A stretch of 64,000 bases of DNA from the NCBI RefSeq assembly GCF_902460355.1, contig NZ_CABPTO010000008.1:21056-85055 (forward strand), in the 5' to 3' direction. How positions within the stretch are numbered: the stretch's first letter is position 1; each line of letters starts with the position of its first letter. Below are positions 36,563 through 46,582 of the stretch, one piece after another. The position numbers and the translations under genes are program-made. The DNA is from Streptococcus sp. Marseille-P6264. Its GTDB lineage: Bacteria; Bacillota; Bacilli; Lactobacillales; Streptococcaceae. The notes beneath the pieces were generated by a model. The model had not been told where the DNA came from, did no database searches, and saw only the letters and a list, made by a program, of their open reading frames with translations.

Positions 36563-37105
36563 TTAGAGAAGGCGAGAGATATTCCCATTTTTATCTAAAA
36601 CCAGTACATCTGGCATACTTAGGCTGAGCCAGAAGTCATAATCAATGCTGGAGTCAAATGCACTCAGCAAGATGCAAATCAGATTGCCGTGGGAACTGAT
36701 GATAATTTCTTCATCTTGATGCTTGCTTTCTAGCTCATGAAGAAGAGCTAAAGCACGCTGTTGAGCTTGTTGATTGGACTCACCATCAACAAGTGAAAAT
36801 GCTGGCTGTGACCAAAGTTGCATGAGGCATTGTTCAAAATCTTGGTCAGCAATCGCTTGACTGCTTAGCTTTCGCTCTATTAGCCGTTTGTCGGTTTGAA
36901 TAGCGAGTTTTAGACTCTGAGCCAAAGGCTTGACCGTTTGGATGGCTCTGCAGTAGGGGCTAGAATAAATGGCGGTAATGGATTTGTCTGCTAAAAATTC
37001 AAGCTGCGCCAAGGATGCTTGCCCTTTGTCTGATAAAGGTCGGTTGATTTCATCAGGTGTATAGTTAGAATGAGCATGACGGATAAAATAGTAGGTGTTG
37101 TTCAT
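36563..37105 (-). CDS. histidine phosphatase family protein (phosphoglycerate mutase-like)
   Basis: 180 aa. The catalytic RHG-type motif reads YFIRHAHSNYTP (RHA instead of RHG) at residues 5-16; SSPYCRAIQTVKPLA near 57 and IISSHGNLICILL near 145 supply the second arginine and histidine. A small-molecule or protein phosphatase, substrate unknown. The ATG at 37105 lacks an RBS and lies 6 bases after a -10 box, so the mRNA is predicted leaderless; a longer in-frame extension would run through the promoter. Divergent from polA. Confidence 0.82.
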   Translation of the reverse strand: MNNTYYFIRHAHSNYTPDEINRPLSDKGQASLAQLEFLADKSITAIYSSPYCRAIQTVKPLAQSLKLAIQTDKRLIERKLSSQAIADQDFEQCLMQLWSQPAFSLVDGESNQQAQQRALALLHELESKHQDEEIIISSHGNLICILLSAFDSSIDYDFWLSLSMPDVLVLDKNGNISRLL

Positions 37106-37111
37106 AAGATG

Positions 37112-37120
37112 ATTATAGCA
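37112..37120 (-). promoter_or_regulatory. extended -10 promoter of the histidine phosphatase gene
   Basis: Minus-strand TGCTATAAT, 6 bases (CATCTT) before the ATG, no RBS. Confidence 0.75.
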
Positions 37121-37188
37121 AAATTTAAATCTCAATTCATTTTCTACCTATTTTCCACGCCGCATTTTCTGTCTTTGTCTGCCTTTCG

Positions 37189-37197
37189 TGTTATAAT
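37189..37197 (+). promoter_or_regulatory. polA extended -10 promoter
   Basis: TGTTATAAT, 6 bases (AAACCT) before the polA ATG, no RBS, implying a leaderless mRNA. Confidence 0.75.
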
Positions 37198-37203
37198 AAA
37201 CCT

Positions 37204-39846
37204 ATGGAAAAAAAGAACAAATTACTATTAATTGACGGTTCGTCCGTTGCTTTTCGCGCTTTTTTTGCGCTTTATAATCAAATCGACCGTTTCAAGAGTC
37301 CATCTGGTCTGCACACCAATGCTATTTATGGCTTCCACCTCATGCTCAATCATCTCTTGGAGCGTGTGCAGCCGACCCATGTCCTAGTAGCTTTTGATGC
37401 TGGTAAGACGACCTTTCGGACTGAGATGTACGCCGACTATAAGGCTGGTCGGGCCAAGACACCAGATGAATTTCGTGAGCAGCTGCCCTTTATCCGTGAA
37501 ATGTTGGACTACTTAGGCATCCGCTACTATGATCTGGCTCAGTACGAGGCGGACGACATCATCGGAACCTTGGACAAGATGGCTGAAAAGACGGCTGTGC
37601 CTTACGATGTGACCATTGTCAGCGGCGATAAAGATTTGATTCAGCTGACGGATGATAATACCGTGGTGGAAATTTCCAAGAAAGGCGTGGCCGAGTTCGA
37701 GGAGTTTACCCCAGCCTACCTCATGGAAAAGATGGGTATCACGCCAGAGCAGTTCATTGACCTCAAGGCGCTGATGGGCGATCAGTCGGATAATATCCCT
37801 GGCGTGACCAAGATTGGTGAGAAGACCGGTCTCAAGCTCCTCTTGGAGTATGGTTCTTTGGAAAATCTCTATGAAAATATCGACCAGCTCAAGGCTTCCA
37901 AGATGAAGGAAAATCTAATCAATGACAAGGACAAGGCTTTCTTATCAAAAACTCTAGCCACCATCAATACTCAGGCTCCGATTGAAATCGGGCTGGATGA
38001 TTTGGTTTATAAGGGTCCGCAGATAGAGGCCCTGAGCAAGTTCTACGACGAGATGGGCTTCAAGCAGCTCAAGGCTCAGCTAGGAACAGCTCAGGATTCT
38101 GTAGAAGTCAAACCAATTGAATTTACTAAAGTGACTGAGGTCACAGAGGATATGCTGGCACCAGAGCAATTCTTCTATTTTGAAATCTTGGGTGACAACT
38201 ACCACAAGGAAGAGATTGTTGGTCTTGCCTGGGGCGATAGCCGTCAGATTTATGTCGGCTCCAGCGATTTATTGCAACAGCCTCTCTTTCAGGAATCTTT
38301 GACAAAAACAGCTCTGAAAACCTATGACCTCAAGCGGACCAAGGTACTGCTCAGTCATTATGGCATCGAACTGCCAGCAGTATCCTTTGATGCGCGCCTA
38401 GCCAAGTATCTGCTTTCGACGGTCGAGGACAATGAGCTGGCGACTATTGCTCGCCTCTACGGTCAAACGATTTTGCCGACGGATGATGAGGTTTATGGCA
38501 AGGGAGCCAAGCGTGCTTTGCCAGAACAAGAGCAGCTCTTTGAGCATCTAGCTCGTAAGGTCCAAGTACTGCTGGAAACAGAAGAACCGATGCTGGAACA
38601 GCTCCGCGCCCACGATCAGCTGGATTTGTTGCTTGAAATGGAGCAGCCGCTGGCTTTTGTCTTAGCCAAGATGGAGATTGCGGGAATCAAGGTTGAGCGG
38701 GAAACCCTGCGGGGCATGCAGGCGGAAAATGAAAAGACGCTGGAAAGTCTGACCCAAGAGATTTATGATCTGGCTGGTCAGGAGTTTAATATTAACTCGC
38801 CAAAACAGCTGGGAACTATTCTCTTTGAGGATATGGGGTTGCCGCTGGAGTACACCAAAAAGACCAAGACGGGCTACTCGACAGCGGTAGATGTTCTGGA
38901 GCGTTTAGCACCGATAGCACCGATTGTATCTAAGATTCTGGAATACCGTCAAATCAGCAAGCTCCAGTCCACTTATATCATCGGACTGCAGGAGGCGATT
39001 GCGGCTGACGGCAAGATTCACACTCGCTATGTTCAGGATTTGACTCAGACGGGCCGCCTGTCCTCGGTTGACCCGAACCTGCAGAATATCCCCGTTCGCT
39101 TAGAGCAGGGGCGCCTGATTCGCAAGGCCTTTGTGCCGGAATGGGCAGACAGCGTGCTACTCAGCTCGGATTATTCCCAGATTGAGCTGCGGGTGCTGGC
39201 TCACATTTCGCAGGACGAGCATCTGATTGCTGCCTTTCAGCATGGGGAAGACATCCACACGGCAACAGCTATGCGGGTCTTTGGCATCGAGAAGGCAGAG
39301 GATGTAACGCCTAATGACCGCCGTAATGCCAAGGCTGTCAACTTCGGAGTGGTCTATGGAATTTCCGACTTCGGATTGGCTAATAATCTGGGAATTTCCC
39401 GCAAGGCTGCCAAAGATTATATTCAGACTTATTTTGAGCGCTTCCCTGGGATCAAGAATTATATGGAAACCATCGTCCGAGAAGCGCGTGATAAGGGTTA
39501 TGTAGAGACCATTTACCATCGTCGTCGCTCCTTGCCAGACATCAATTCCCGCAACTTTAATATCCGAAATTTTGCGGAGCGCACAGCTATTAACAGCCCG
39601 ATCCAAGGATCGGCCGCAGACATTCTCAAAGTCGCTATGATCAATCTGGACCGAGCTCTGACAGAGAAGAATTTCAAGTCTCGCATGCTCTTGCAGGTTC
39701 ACGATGAAATCGTGCTAGAAGTGCCAAATGACGAGCTAACAGCCGTCCGCCAGCTGGTCAAAGAGACCATGGAAGCTGCGATTGAGCTGGCCGTTCCGCT
39801 AGTAGCTGATGAAAATGCCGGCCGAACTTGGTACGAGGCGAAATAA
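37204..39846 (+). CDS. polA: DNA polymerase I
   Basis: 880-residue repair and Okazaki-fragment polymerase. The N-terminal 5'-3' exonuclease (about 1-300) has LLIDGSSVAFRAFFAL, YEADDIIGT and ALMGDQSDNIPG. The central 3'-5' exonuclease-like region is degenerate: FFYFEILGDNYHKEE stands where a DxE pair is expected, so no proofreading is likely, as in other streptococcal Pol I. Polymerase motifs: A DYSQIELRVLAH, B RRNAKAVNFGVVYGISDFG, C LQVHDEIVLEVP. Predicted leaderless mRNA. Confidence 0.97.
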   Translation: MEKKNKLLLIDGSSVAFRAFFALYNQIDRFKSPSGLHTNAIYGFHLMLNHLLERVQPTHVLVAFDAGKTTFRTEMYADYKAGRAKTPDEFREQLPFIREMLDYLGIRYYDLAQYEADDIIGTLDKMAEKTAVPYDVTIVSGDKDLIQLTDDNTVVEISKKGVAEFEEFTPAYLMEKMGITPEQFIDLKALMGDQSDNIPGVTKIGEKTGLKLLLEYGSLENLYENIDQLKASKMKENLINDKDKAFLSKTLATINTQAPIEIGLDDLVYKGPQIEALSKFYDEMGFKQLKAQLGTAQDSVEVKPIEFTKVTEVTEDMLAPEQFFYFEILGDNYHKEEIVGLAWGDSRQIYVGSSDLLQQPLFQESLTKTALKTYDLKRTKVLLSHYGIELPAVSFDARLAKYLLSTVEDNELATIARLYGQTILPTDDEVYGKGAKRALPEQEQLFEHLARKVQVLLETEEPMLEQLRAHDQLDLLLEMEQPLAFVLAKMEIAGIKVERETLRGMQAENEKTLESLTQEIYDLAGQEFNINSPKQLGTILFEDMGLPLEYTKKTKTGYSTAVDVLERLAPIAPIVSKILEYRQISKLQSTYIIGLQEAIAADGKIHTRYVQDLTQTGRLSSVDPNLQNIPVRLEQGRLIRKAFVPEWADSVLLSSDYSQIELRVLAHISQDEHLIAAFQHGEDIHTATAMRVFGIEKAEDVTPNDRRNAKAVNFGVVYGISDFGLANNLGISRKAAKDYIQTYFERFPGIKNYMETIVREARDKGYVETIYHRRRSLPDINSRNFNIRNFAERTAINSPIQGSAADILKVAMINLDRALTEKNFKSRMLLQVHDEIVLEVPNDELTAVRQLVKETMEAAIELAVPLVADENAGRTWYEAK

Positions 39847-39993
39847 GATATCAAGGGCGTAAAACACAAAGTGAAAATATAAAGCTGACATAGCATTCGA
39901 TGAATGCGAGGAAAAATATCTTTTTTGCACCGCATTCAGCTAAGATATCATTGTTAAAAAGTTAAAAATTATATATAAAACAGGAGGAAGCTT
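39847..39993 (+). other. spacer with competing hairpins after polA
   Basis: GCATTC-GAT-GAATGC (39892-39906) overlaps a second possible stem GAATGCG (39902-39908) / CGCATTC further on that encloses ATCTTTTTTGC. Only one can form at a time. Function unclear. Confidence 0.4.
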
Positions 39994-40431
39994 ATGACTT
40001 ACCATTTTCAAAATCCCAGTGATGGCGTTGTCAAGCGCTATCTAGAAACGAGCAAGGTGATTGCCGTTGTCGGTCTGTCTGACCGTGAGGAAACAACCAG
40101 TAACCGTGTGTCCAAGGAAATGCAAGCGCGAGGCTATCGTATTATTCCAGTCAATCCGCGAGCAGCGGGCAGTCAGATTTTTGGTGAAACGGTTTATGCC
40201 AGTCTCAAAGACATTCCTTTCCCAGTGGATATTGTCGATGTTTACCGTCGTAGCGAGTTTTTGCCAGATGTGGCGCGTGACTTTCTGGAAGCAGACGCCA
40301 AGATTTTCTGGGCTCAGTTGGGCTTGGAAAATGAAGAAGCTGAGCAGATTTTGCGGGAGGCTGGTCACGACGATATCGTCATGGATCGCTGCATTAAACG
40401 CGAGCATACCCGCTTGATTCTAGGCCAATAA
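39994..40431 (+). CDS. CoA-binding domain protein (YccU/CoA_binding_2)
   Basis: 145-residue Rossmann-fold protein; VIAVVGLSDREETTSNRVSKEMQARGYRIIPVNP is the CoA-binding core (residues about 18-51, key motif VVGLS and the IIPVNP strand). Relatives bind CoA without known catalysis. RBS AGGAGGAAG. It follows polA as in pneumococcus, and its TAA abuts the next ATG. Confidence 0.85.
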   Translation: MTYHFQNPSDGVVKRYLETSKVIAVVGLSDREETTSNRVSKEMQARGYRIIPVNPRAAGSQIFGETVYASLKDIPFPVDIVDVYRRSEFLPDVARDFLEADAKIFWAQLGLENEEAEQILREAGHDDIVMDRCIKREHTRLILGQ

Positions 40432-40929
40432 ATGGCCAAGTTAGTCATCATTCGTGGCAATTCCGGCTCTGGCAAGTCGAGTCTGGCTAAGAAACTGCAG
40501 GCACACTATGGTCGAGGGACTCTTTTGATTGCGCAGGACACAGTTAGACGGGGCATGCTCAAGGAAAAAGTCGAGCCGGGCAACCTATCTATTGATTTGA
40601 CGGAAAGCCTAGCTCATTTTGGTTACGAGCATGACTTGCTAGTCTTGGTAGAAGGTTTCTACGAGACAGATATTTATGGCCACATGCTGGAGCGGTTGCG
40701 GACTTTGTTTGGTCCTCAGACCCTAGCCTATTACTATGATTTGACTTTTGAAGAAACCGTCCGCCGCCATCAGACCAGAGCCAAGCAAGAAGAATTTACC
40801 CCAGCCGACATGAGGCGCTGGTGGAAAGACCGAGACTTCTTAGGCTGGGAAGAGGAATCGTTCTTTAGGTACGAAGATTCTCTAGAAGCAGCCTTTGAGC
40901 GGATCGTTCAGGATTTAGAGAAAATTTGA
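40432..40929 (+). CDS. P-loop kinase-like protein (AAA_33/zeta-toxin-like fold)
   Basis: 165 aa. Walker A GNSGSGKSSLAKKL at residues 9-22; DTVRRGMLKEK near 35; LVLVEGFYETDIYG near 80; YYDLTFEETVRRHQTR near 104 resembles the lid of nucleotide or sugar kinases. The substrate is unknown. The ATG begins at the base after the preceding stop, with no clear RBS, so translation probably depends on the CoA-binding gene. Repeat copy 3 follows 8 bases after the stop. Confidence 0.78.
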   Translation: MAKLVIIRGNSGSGKSSLAKKLQAHYGRGTLLIAQDTVRRGMLKEKVEPGNLSIDLTESLAHFGYEHDLLVLVEGFYETDIYGHMLERLRTLFGPQTLAYYYDLTFEETVRRHQTRAKQEEFTPADMRRWWKDRDFLGWEEESFFRYEDSLEAAFERIVQDLEKI

Positions 40930-40937
40930 AATGAAGC

Positions 40938-41112
40938 GAGAGTGGGACAGAAATCGGTAATTCGTTAGAATTCGATTTCGTCGTCCCACCTCCGCACAGT
41001 TGAGTAGGGCTGTAAAAGCTGATGAAATCAGCGTAATAGAGCCCACTCAACCACTGCGCCTTGCTCGACAATCCAAAAACAATTGAGAGGCTAGGACTTT
41101 TGTCCCAGCCTC
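40938..41112 (+). repeat. three-hairpin intergenic repeat, copy 3
   Basis: 175 bases. The 3' hairpin is perfect apart from one A-C mismatch, GAGGCTAGGAC-TTTT-GTCCCAGCCTC, followed by GTTTTTG, so it looks like a working terminator for the polA-linked genes. Confidence 0.92.
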
Positions 41113-41179
41113 GTTTTTGCATCAAAAAGGCATTTTCATAAATTGCAGATAAATTTTGAAAAAAATACCACACAAAATA

Positions 41180-41208
41180 TTGACAAAATTATTTCATGGG
41201 ATTACAAA
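41180..41208 (+). promoter_or_regulatory. lipoprotein gene promoter
   Basis: -35 TTGACA (41180-41185), 17-base spacer, -10 TACAAA (41203-41208), then ATAAGGAG as RBS for the first lipoprotein copy. Confidence 0.5.
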
Positions 41209-41242
41209 ATGTTTCTTTTGTTACAAATAAGGAGATTCCATT

Positions 41243-41884
41243 ATGAAACGTAGTAAACTTATTTTATTGACAGCCACTGCCTTGTGCTCTGCTTTCCCGC
41301 TCGCAGCCTGTAGCTCTAAACCTTCCACGGAGGCTAGCGGTTCTACTACTCAGAGTTCTAAGATTAGCAATTCTAGCAAGACTTCGACCAAACCGTCAGC
41401 TAAGCAAAGTTCTGCTTCCAACGAAGCAAAAGCATCCTCTACTAACAAGCCTTCTAGCGACTAGAGTGTTTCCAGTCAAGCTGAGAAGCCCGTGGACAAT
41501 AAGACTTCAGCAGATTCGAATACTCCAACAACTTCCGGTATGGATGTCAATGCTCTAGCAAATGGCGATTTCTCTAGCATTGCTGGTACTTGGCAAGACG
41601 ATTTGGGCAACCAATTAGTCTTTGATGCAAATGGCTTAGTAACATTGCAACGTAATAATGGTGAGACATTGAACCATAACGTTATTTATAATGGTCATGT
41701 AGAAGGAGATAAGTTTAGAGCTGATTTTGGTTATAATGGAGCAGGCAGTAGTGATCCTTTGTTCGCTGTTCCAGTGGGCGTAGCATTGCCACTTAATGGT
41801 GCTCCAGCGCCTAAAGAACAAATCATGCTTGGAAGTGATGCAATCTCTTCTGCACAACATCCCTACTATCGCGTAGCAAATTGA
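41243..41884 (+). pseudogene. lipoprotein gene with in-frame amber stop (first tandem copy)
   Basis: 642 bases in one frame, broken by TAG at 41462-41464. The intact paralog has GATCAG where this copy has GACTAG, so a CAG codon became TAG. The N-terminal half is a lipoprotein signal (LAAC) plus a Ser/Thr/Lys-rich linker; the second half (LANGDFSSIAGTWQDDLGNQ onward) resembles the DUF6287-type domain of streptococcal lipoproteins. Only a 73-residue secreted linker would be made. The downstream open stretch from 41492 has no RBS. The stop might also be a sequencing error. Confidence 0.85.
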
Positions 41885-41910
41885 TGATAAACTGATAAGG
41901 AGATTCCATG

Positions 41911-42549
41911 ATGAAACGTAGTAAATTTATCTTATTGACAGCCACTGCCTTGTGCTCTGCTTTCCTGCTCGCAGCCTGTAGCTCTAAACCTTCCACGGAG
42001 GCTAGCAGTTCTACTACTCAGAGTTCTAAGATTAGCAGTTCTAGCAAGACTTCGACCAAACCATCAGCTAAGCAAAGTTCTGCTTCTAGCTCTGTGACAG
42101 CCTCTTCAACTTCTCAGACATCTAGCGATCAGAGTGTTTCCAGCCAGGCTGAGAAGCCCGTGGAAAACAAGACTTCAGCAGATTCGAACACTCCAACAAC
42201 TTCCGGTATGGATGTCAATGCTCTAGCAAATGGCGATTTCTCTAGCATTGCTGGTACTTGGCAAGACGATTTAGGCAACCAATTAGTATTTGATGCAAAT
42301 GGCTTGCTGTCCCATACTTACAGAGGAAATGAGTCAAGCGACTACACTTTGACAAATAGTCAAGTATATGAAGGTAAGTTTGGAGCGTTTTTAACTCATA
42401 AATCAGGGGATGAAGTGGCCTCCTTCACAGCCATTCCTAAAGGAGCTCGTCTTTATGATACTGGAAGTGAAAATCCGAAAGAACGCATTTTAGTGGGGCA
42501 AGATTTCACTTACGCATCTCAACATCCCTACTATCGAGTAGCGAATTGA
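41911..42549 (+). CDS. secreted lipoprotein with C-terminal DUF6287-like domain (second tandem copy)
   Basis: 212 aa. Lipobox FLLAACSS gives lipidated Cys23; residues 24-85 are a Ser/Thr/Lys-rich linker suited to crossing the wall; residues about 98-212 form the conserved domain starting MDVNALANGDFSSIAGTWQD and ending QHPYYRVAN. Start: by alignment with the first copy the ATG at 41911 is equivalent, although an adjacent ATG at 41908 is also possible; RBS AAGGAG. About the first 135 residues nearly match the broken copy, then the sequences diverge. Function unknown. Confidence 0.85.
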   Translation: MKRSKFILLTATALCSAFLLAACSSKPSTEASSSTTQSSKISSSSKTSTKPSAKQSSASSSVTASSTSQTSSDQSVSSQAEKPVENKTSADSNTPTTSGMDVNALANGDFSSIAGTWQDDLGNQLVFDANGLLSHTYRGNESSDYTLTNSQVYEGKFGAFLTHKSGDEVASFTAIPKGARLYDTGSENPKERILVGQDFTYASQHPYYRVAN

Positions 42550-42618
42550 TGTGTTGAATGATGAGAATCGTGGTGCGTGTGGCGTTCCGAGATGCTCGTC
42601 ATGCTGACAATATAAAAA

Positions 42619-42650
42619 CAAGGAACAGAATTGCTTGCTGTTCCTTTTTC
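42619..42650 (+). terminator. lipoprotein pair terminator
   Basis: AGGAACAG (42621-42628) / CTGTTCCT (42638-42645), then TTTTCTCTG. Confidence 0.85.
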
Positions 42651-42728
42651 TCTGTTTTATGGGGAAAGATTCCTCGTAGGACTGTTTTGGATTATTTTTT
42701 GTAAAATGGCTCTTTCTTCTCAAAAAAT

Positions 42729-42755
42729 TGGTACAATAAAAGAAAGCGTTTTAAT
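42729..42755 (+). promoter_or_regulatory. fucosidase promoter and cre
   Basis: Extended -10 TGGTACAAT (42729-42737) followed by cre-like AGAAAGCGTTTTAAT (42741-42755) at the start point. No clear -35. Confidence 0.65.
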
Positions 42756-42774
42756 CGAATAATGAGGTATAGCG

Positions 42775-44241
42775 ATGAAAATATCTTTAGAAGAAATTCA
42801 AAGAGTTGCCAACCAAGGTCCTTTCTATCCAGACTGGGATTCTCTTGCGGCCTATCAAGTTCCCTGCTGGTTCAAAAGGGCTAAGTTTGGGATTTTTATC
42901 CACTGGGGACTTTACAGCCTTCCTGCTTTTGGGAGCGAGTGGTATTCTCGAAATATGTACATCCAGGGTACGGCAGAGTTTGACCACCATATCAAAACTT
43001 ACGGGCCTCACAAAGATTTCGGCTACAAGGATTTTATCCCACTCTTTACTGCCGAAAACTTTCATGCGGACGAATGGCTGCGCCTCTTTAAAGAAGCGGG
43101 AGCCCAATACATGTTTCCAGTGGCAGAGCATCACGACGGCTTCCAGCTTTATGCCAGTCAGCTCTCTCCTTTTAATAGTGTGGAAATGGGTCCAAAACGT
43201 GACATCTTGGGTGAATTGAGTCAGGCAGCCCAAAGAGAGCAAGTACATTTTTGTACTTCCTCCCATCGGGCGGAGCATCATTTTTTCTTTTCACATGGAA
43301 AGGAGTTTGCCAGTGACATTGCCAGCGAAGTCAGTCGCGAGGAACTCTACTGGCCGGCTATGCCAGAGCCAGACCACCATGATTTGTTTGGTCAGCCTTA
43401 TCCGAGTCAGGAATTTCTAGATGATTGGCTCCTACGTACCTGTGAGCTGGTCCGAGATTACCAGCCTGAGATTTTGTATTTTGACTGGTGGATTCAGCAT
43501 GCAGCTTTTAAAGAGCACATGAAGCTTTTTGTAGCCTATTATTATAATTTAGGAGCAGCTTTTGGAAAGCCGACTAGCATTTGCTACAAGCATGATGAGC
43601 TGGCTTTTGGTTCGGGGATTGTGGAAGTGGAACGTGGTGGTTTCGCAGAGATCCAGCCTTTCACTTGGCAGACGGATACGGCTATCGCGCGAAACTCTTG
43701 GGGCTACACAGAGAACCTTGACTATAAGTCAGCTAAAGAAATCATCCAGACCTTGATTGATGTGGTGTCAAAAAATGGGAATTTGCTGCTCAATATCGGG
43801 CCAAAAGGAGACGGGGCGATTCCAGAAAAAGATCAAGAAATCTTGAGAGAGATCGGGGCTTGGCTCCAAGTGAATGGCCAAGCGATCTATGATTCACGCG
43901 CGTGGAGGCAATTTGGAGAAGGACCAACGCAGCCAGCTAGCGGGCCGTTTTCAGATGGAAGCGCCGTGATTTACACGAGTCAGGATTTCCGTTTCACGGC
44001 CAAGGGCGGAGCAATTTATGCCTTTTTGATGGAGCCTGCAGTAAATCAGTGGCTGACGATTCAGGCCTTGGCTGACGAAAGAGAAAATCCCGCTTCTCGC
44101 TTTCATGGCATCATAGAAGAGGTAACCTTACTAGGCTATGATGAAGCACTCGAATGGGAACAAAGGCCCCAAGGTTTACGCGTCTTCATGCCGACTGTAG
44201 CAGGCGACTTACCCTTGGTGCTGAAGGTCCAACTGCGTTAA
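42775..44241 (+). CDS. alpha-L-fucosidase, glycoside hydrolase family 29
   Basis: 488 aa. The TIM barrel carries FGIFIHWGLYSLPAFGSEW near residue 38 and the nucleophile Asp237 in ILYFDWWIQ; GNLLLNIGPKGDGAIP near 330 is another GH29 signature; a beta-sandwich follows. There is no signal peptide, so it works inside the cell on imported fucosyl oligosaccharides. No transporter is adjacent. RBS GAGGTATAG. The linkage preference cannot be read with confidence. Confidence 0.92.
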   Translation: MKISLEEIQRVANQGPFYPDWDSLAAYQVPCWFKRAKFGIFIHWGLYSLPAFGSEWYSRNMYIQGTAEFDHHIKTYGPHKDFGYKDFIPLFTAENFHADEWLRLFKEAGAQYMFPVAEHHDGFQLYASQLSPFNSVEMGPKRDILGELSQAAQREQVHFCTSSHRAEHHFFFSHGKEFASDIASEVSREELYWPAMPEPDHHDLFGQPYPSQEFLDDWLLRTCELVRDYQPEILYFDWWIQHAAFKEHMKLFVAYYYNLGAAFGKPTSICYKHDELAFGSGIVEVERGGFAEIQPFTWQTDTAIARNSWGYTENLDYKSAKEIIQTLIDVVSKNGNLLLNIGPKGDGAIPEKDQEILREIGAWLQVNGQAIYDSRAWRQFGEGPTQPASGPFSDGSAVIYTSQDFRFTAKGGAIYAFLMEPAVNQWLTIQALADERENPASRFHGIIEEVTLLGYDEALEWEQRPQGLRVFMPTVAGDLPLVLKVQLR

Positions 44242-44256
44242 ATCTAGACGAAAAAA

Positions 44257-44431
44257 GAGAGTGGGACAGAAATTGGTCATTCGATAGAATTCGATTTCGT
44301 CGTCCCACCTCCGCACAGTTGAGTAGGGCTGTAAAAGCTGATGAAACCAGCCTAGTAGAACCCACTCAACCACTGCGTCTTGCTCGATAATCCAAAGACA
44401 ATTGAGAGGCTAGGACTTTTGTCCCAGCCTC
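44257..44431 (+). repeat. three-hairpin intergenic repeat, copy 4
   Basis: 175 bases, 15 bases after the fucosidase stop. Changes in hairpin 1 (GAAATTG for GAAATCG) keep pairing through a T-G wobble, which suggests the structure is under selection. The last hairpin GAGGCTAGGAC-TTTT-GTCCCAGCCTC ends 3 bases before the convergent DUF975 gene's stop and is followed by CTTTTACTT. Confidence 0.92.
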
Positions 44432-44434
44432 CTT

Positions 44435-45268
44435 TTACTTACTTAGTGATTTTAAATTTTCATAAAAGAGCACCCGAGCTGTTGTGATATAAGGATAGGC
44501 CACGACTCCAGCGATTCCCAGTGTGATACCAATCAGGATATACCAGCCGATAAAGCTCAGATCCAGCAAGAAACGCTTCCACTTATAGCCTTTCATCATG
44601 CGTCTACTTTGCACAAGAACTTGCCAAGGACCTTGGTAGGTGCCAGTACTCAGCTGATCATAAAGGATGAAGTCGGTCTGAGAGTAAGCGTAGTTGGCCA
44701 TCAGGAAGACTGCCGTACCAGCCAAGACAATGAGAGTCCCAAGAAACATCATGGGCGCATAGCTGACGATTTGCTCCACTTCAGGACTAGCAGCTGTCAA
44801 TTGGGACAAATCGGATATTTTTCCATAAATAGCTAGCACCTTGTAACTGCTGAAAATAAGGAAAAATGAACCGACAAGGCTGATAGAATTCCACAGCAAG
44901 AGGAGAATGCTTTTGGTCAGTTGTGTGATAAAAATAGGTGAGAAAAGCTCAGCAGAAAAGATTCGACCAATATCCGTAAAGCCAACCGTCTCGCGTTTTT
45001 TCCGGACGACTTCCATCATGCTGAAGCTAGCAGATAAAAAGAGCAAGGCGATGATAAATTCTACGATTTGTGGAAAAATTTGACGACCAAAAATCACAAC
45101 AAAGGCCTGATTGATTTCCAGCTGGGGGATAATTTCCTCTAAATGACGGTTAGGTGACAGATAGGTAGATAAAATGGTTACCAGAGTTGGAATGGCAAAG
45201 AGTGAGAAAATGCCGTTGGTTTGATTTCGGATGGTTCGTGCCTGGGCACGGATTTCGCTTAAATTCAT
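44435..45268 (-). CDS. DUF975 family membrane protein
   Basis: 277 aa with about six hydrophobic helices. N-terminal MNLSEIRAQARTIRNQ and the C-terminal WQVLVQSRRMMKGYKWKRFLLDLSFIGWYI are recognisable DUF975 features (key motif SRRMMKGYKWKRF). Function unknown. The ATG at 45268 has RBS GGAGGTC; a longer in-frame extension lies in the leader. A minus-strand TGGTATAAT upstream (about 45292-45300) is the likely promoter. Confidence 0.83.
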   Translation of the reverse strand: MNLSEIRAQARTIRNQTNGIFSLFAIPTLVTILSTYLSPNRHLEEIIPQLEINQAFVVIFGRQIFPQIVEFIIALLFLSASFSMMEVVRKKRETVGFTDIGRIFSAELFSPIFITQLTKSILLLLWNSISLVGSFFLIFSSYKVLAIYGKISDLSQLTAASPEVEQIVSYAPMMFLGTLIVLAGTAVFLMANYAYSQTDFILYDQLSTGTYQGPWQVLVQSRRMMKGYKWKRFLLDLSFIGWYILIGITLGIAGVVAYPYITTARVLFYENLKSLSK

Positions 45269-45384
45269 ACAGACCTCCATTTCATGATTTTTATTATACC
45301 ACATATCGTGACAGACAAGACTTTTTTTGGTAAAATCATACGGTATCTTATGAGCGCTTGTCGCTTATTTTATAGAAGAAAATA

Positions 45385-46558
<1,174 letters not shown>

Positions 46559-46582
46559 AAGCTCCATTTGAAAGGAGAGTCC

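Noticed and set aside
41492..41884. Second half of lipoprotein copy 1 as a separate gene
   Set aside because: Its GTG has no RBS, it lies in frame with the upstream part, and the paralog shows the two parts are one gene broken by a TAG.
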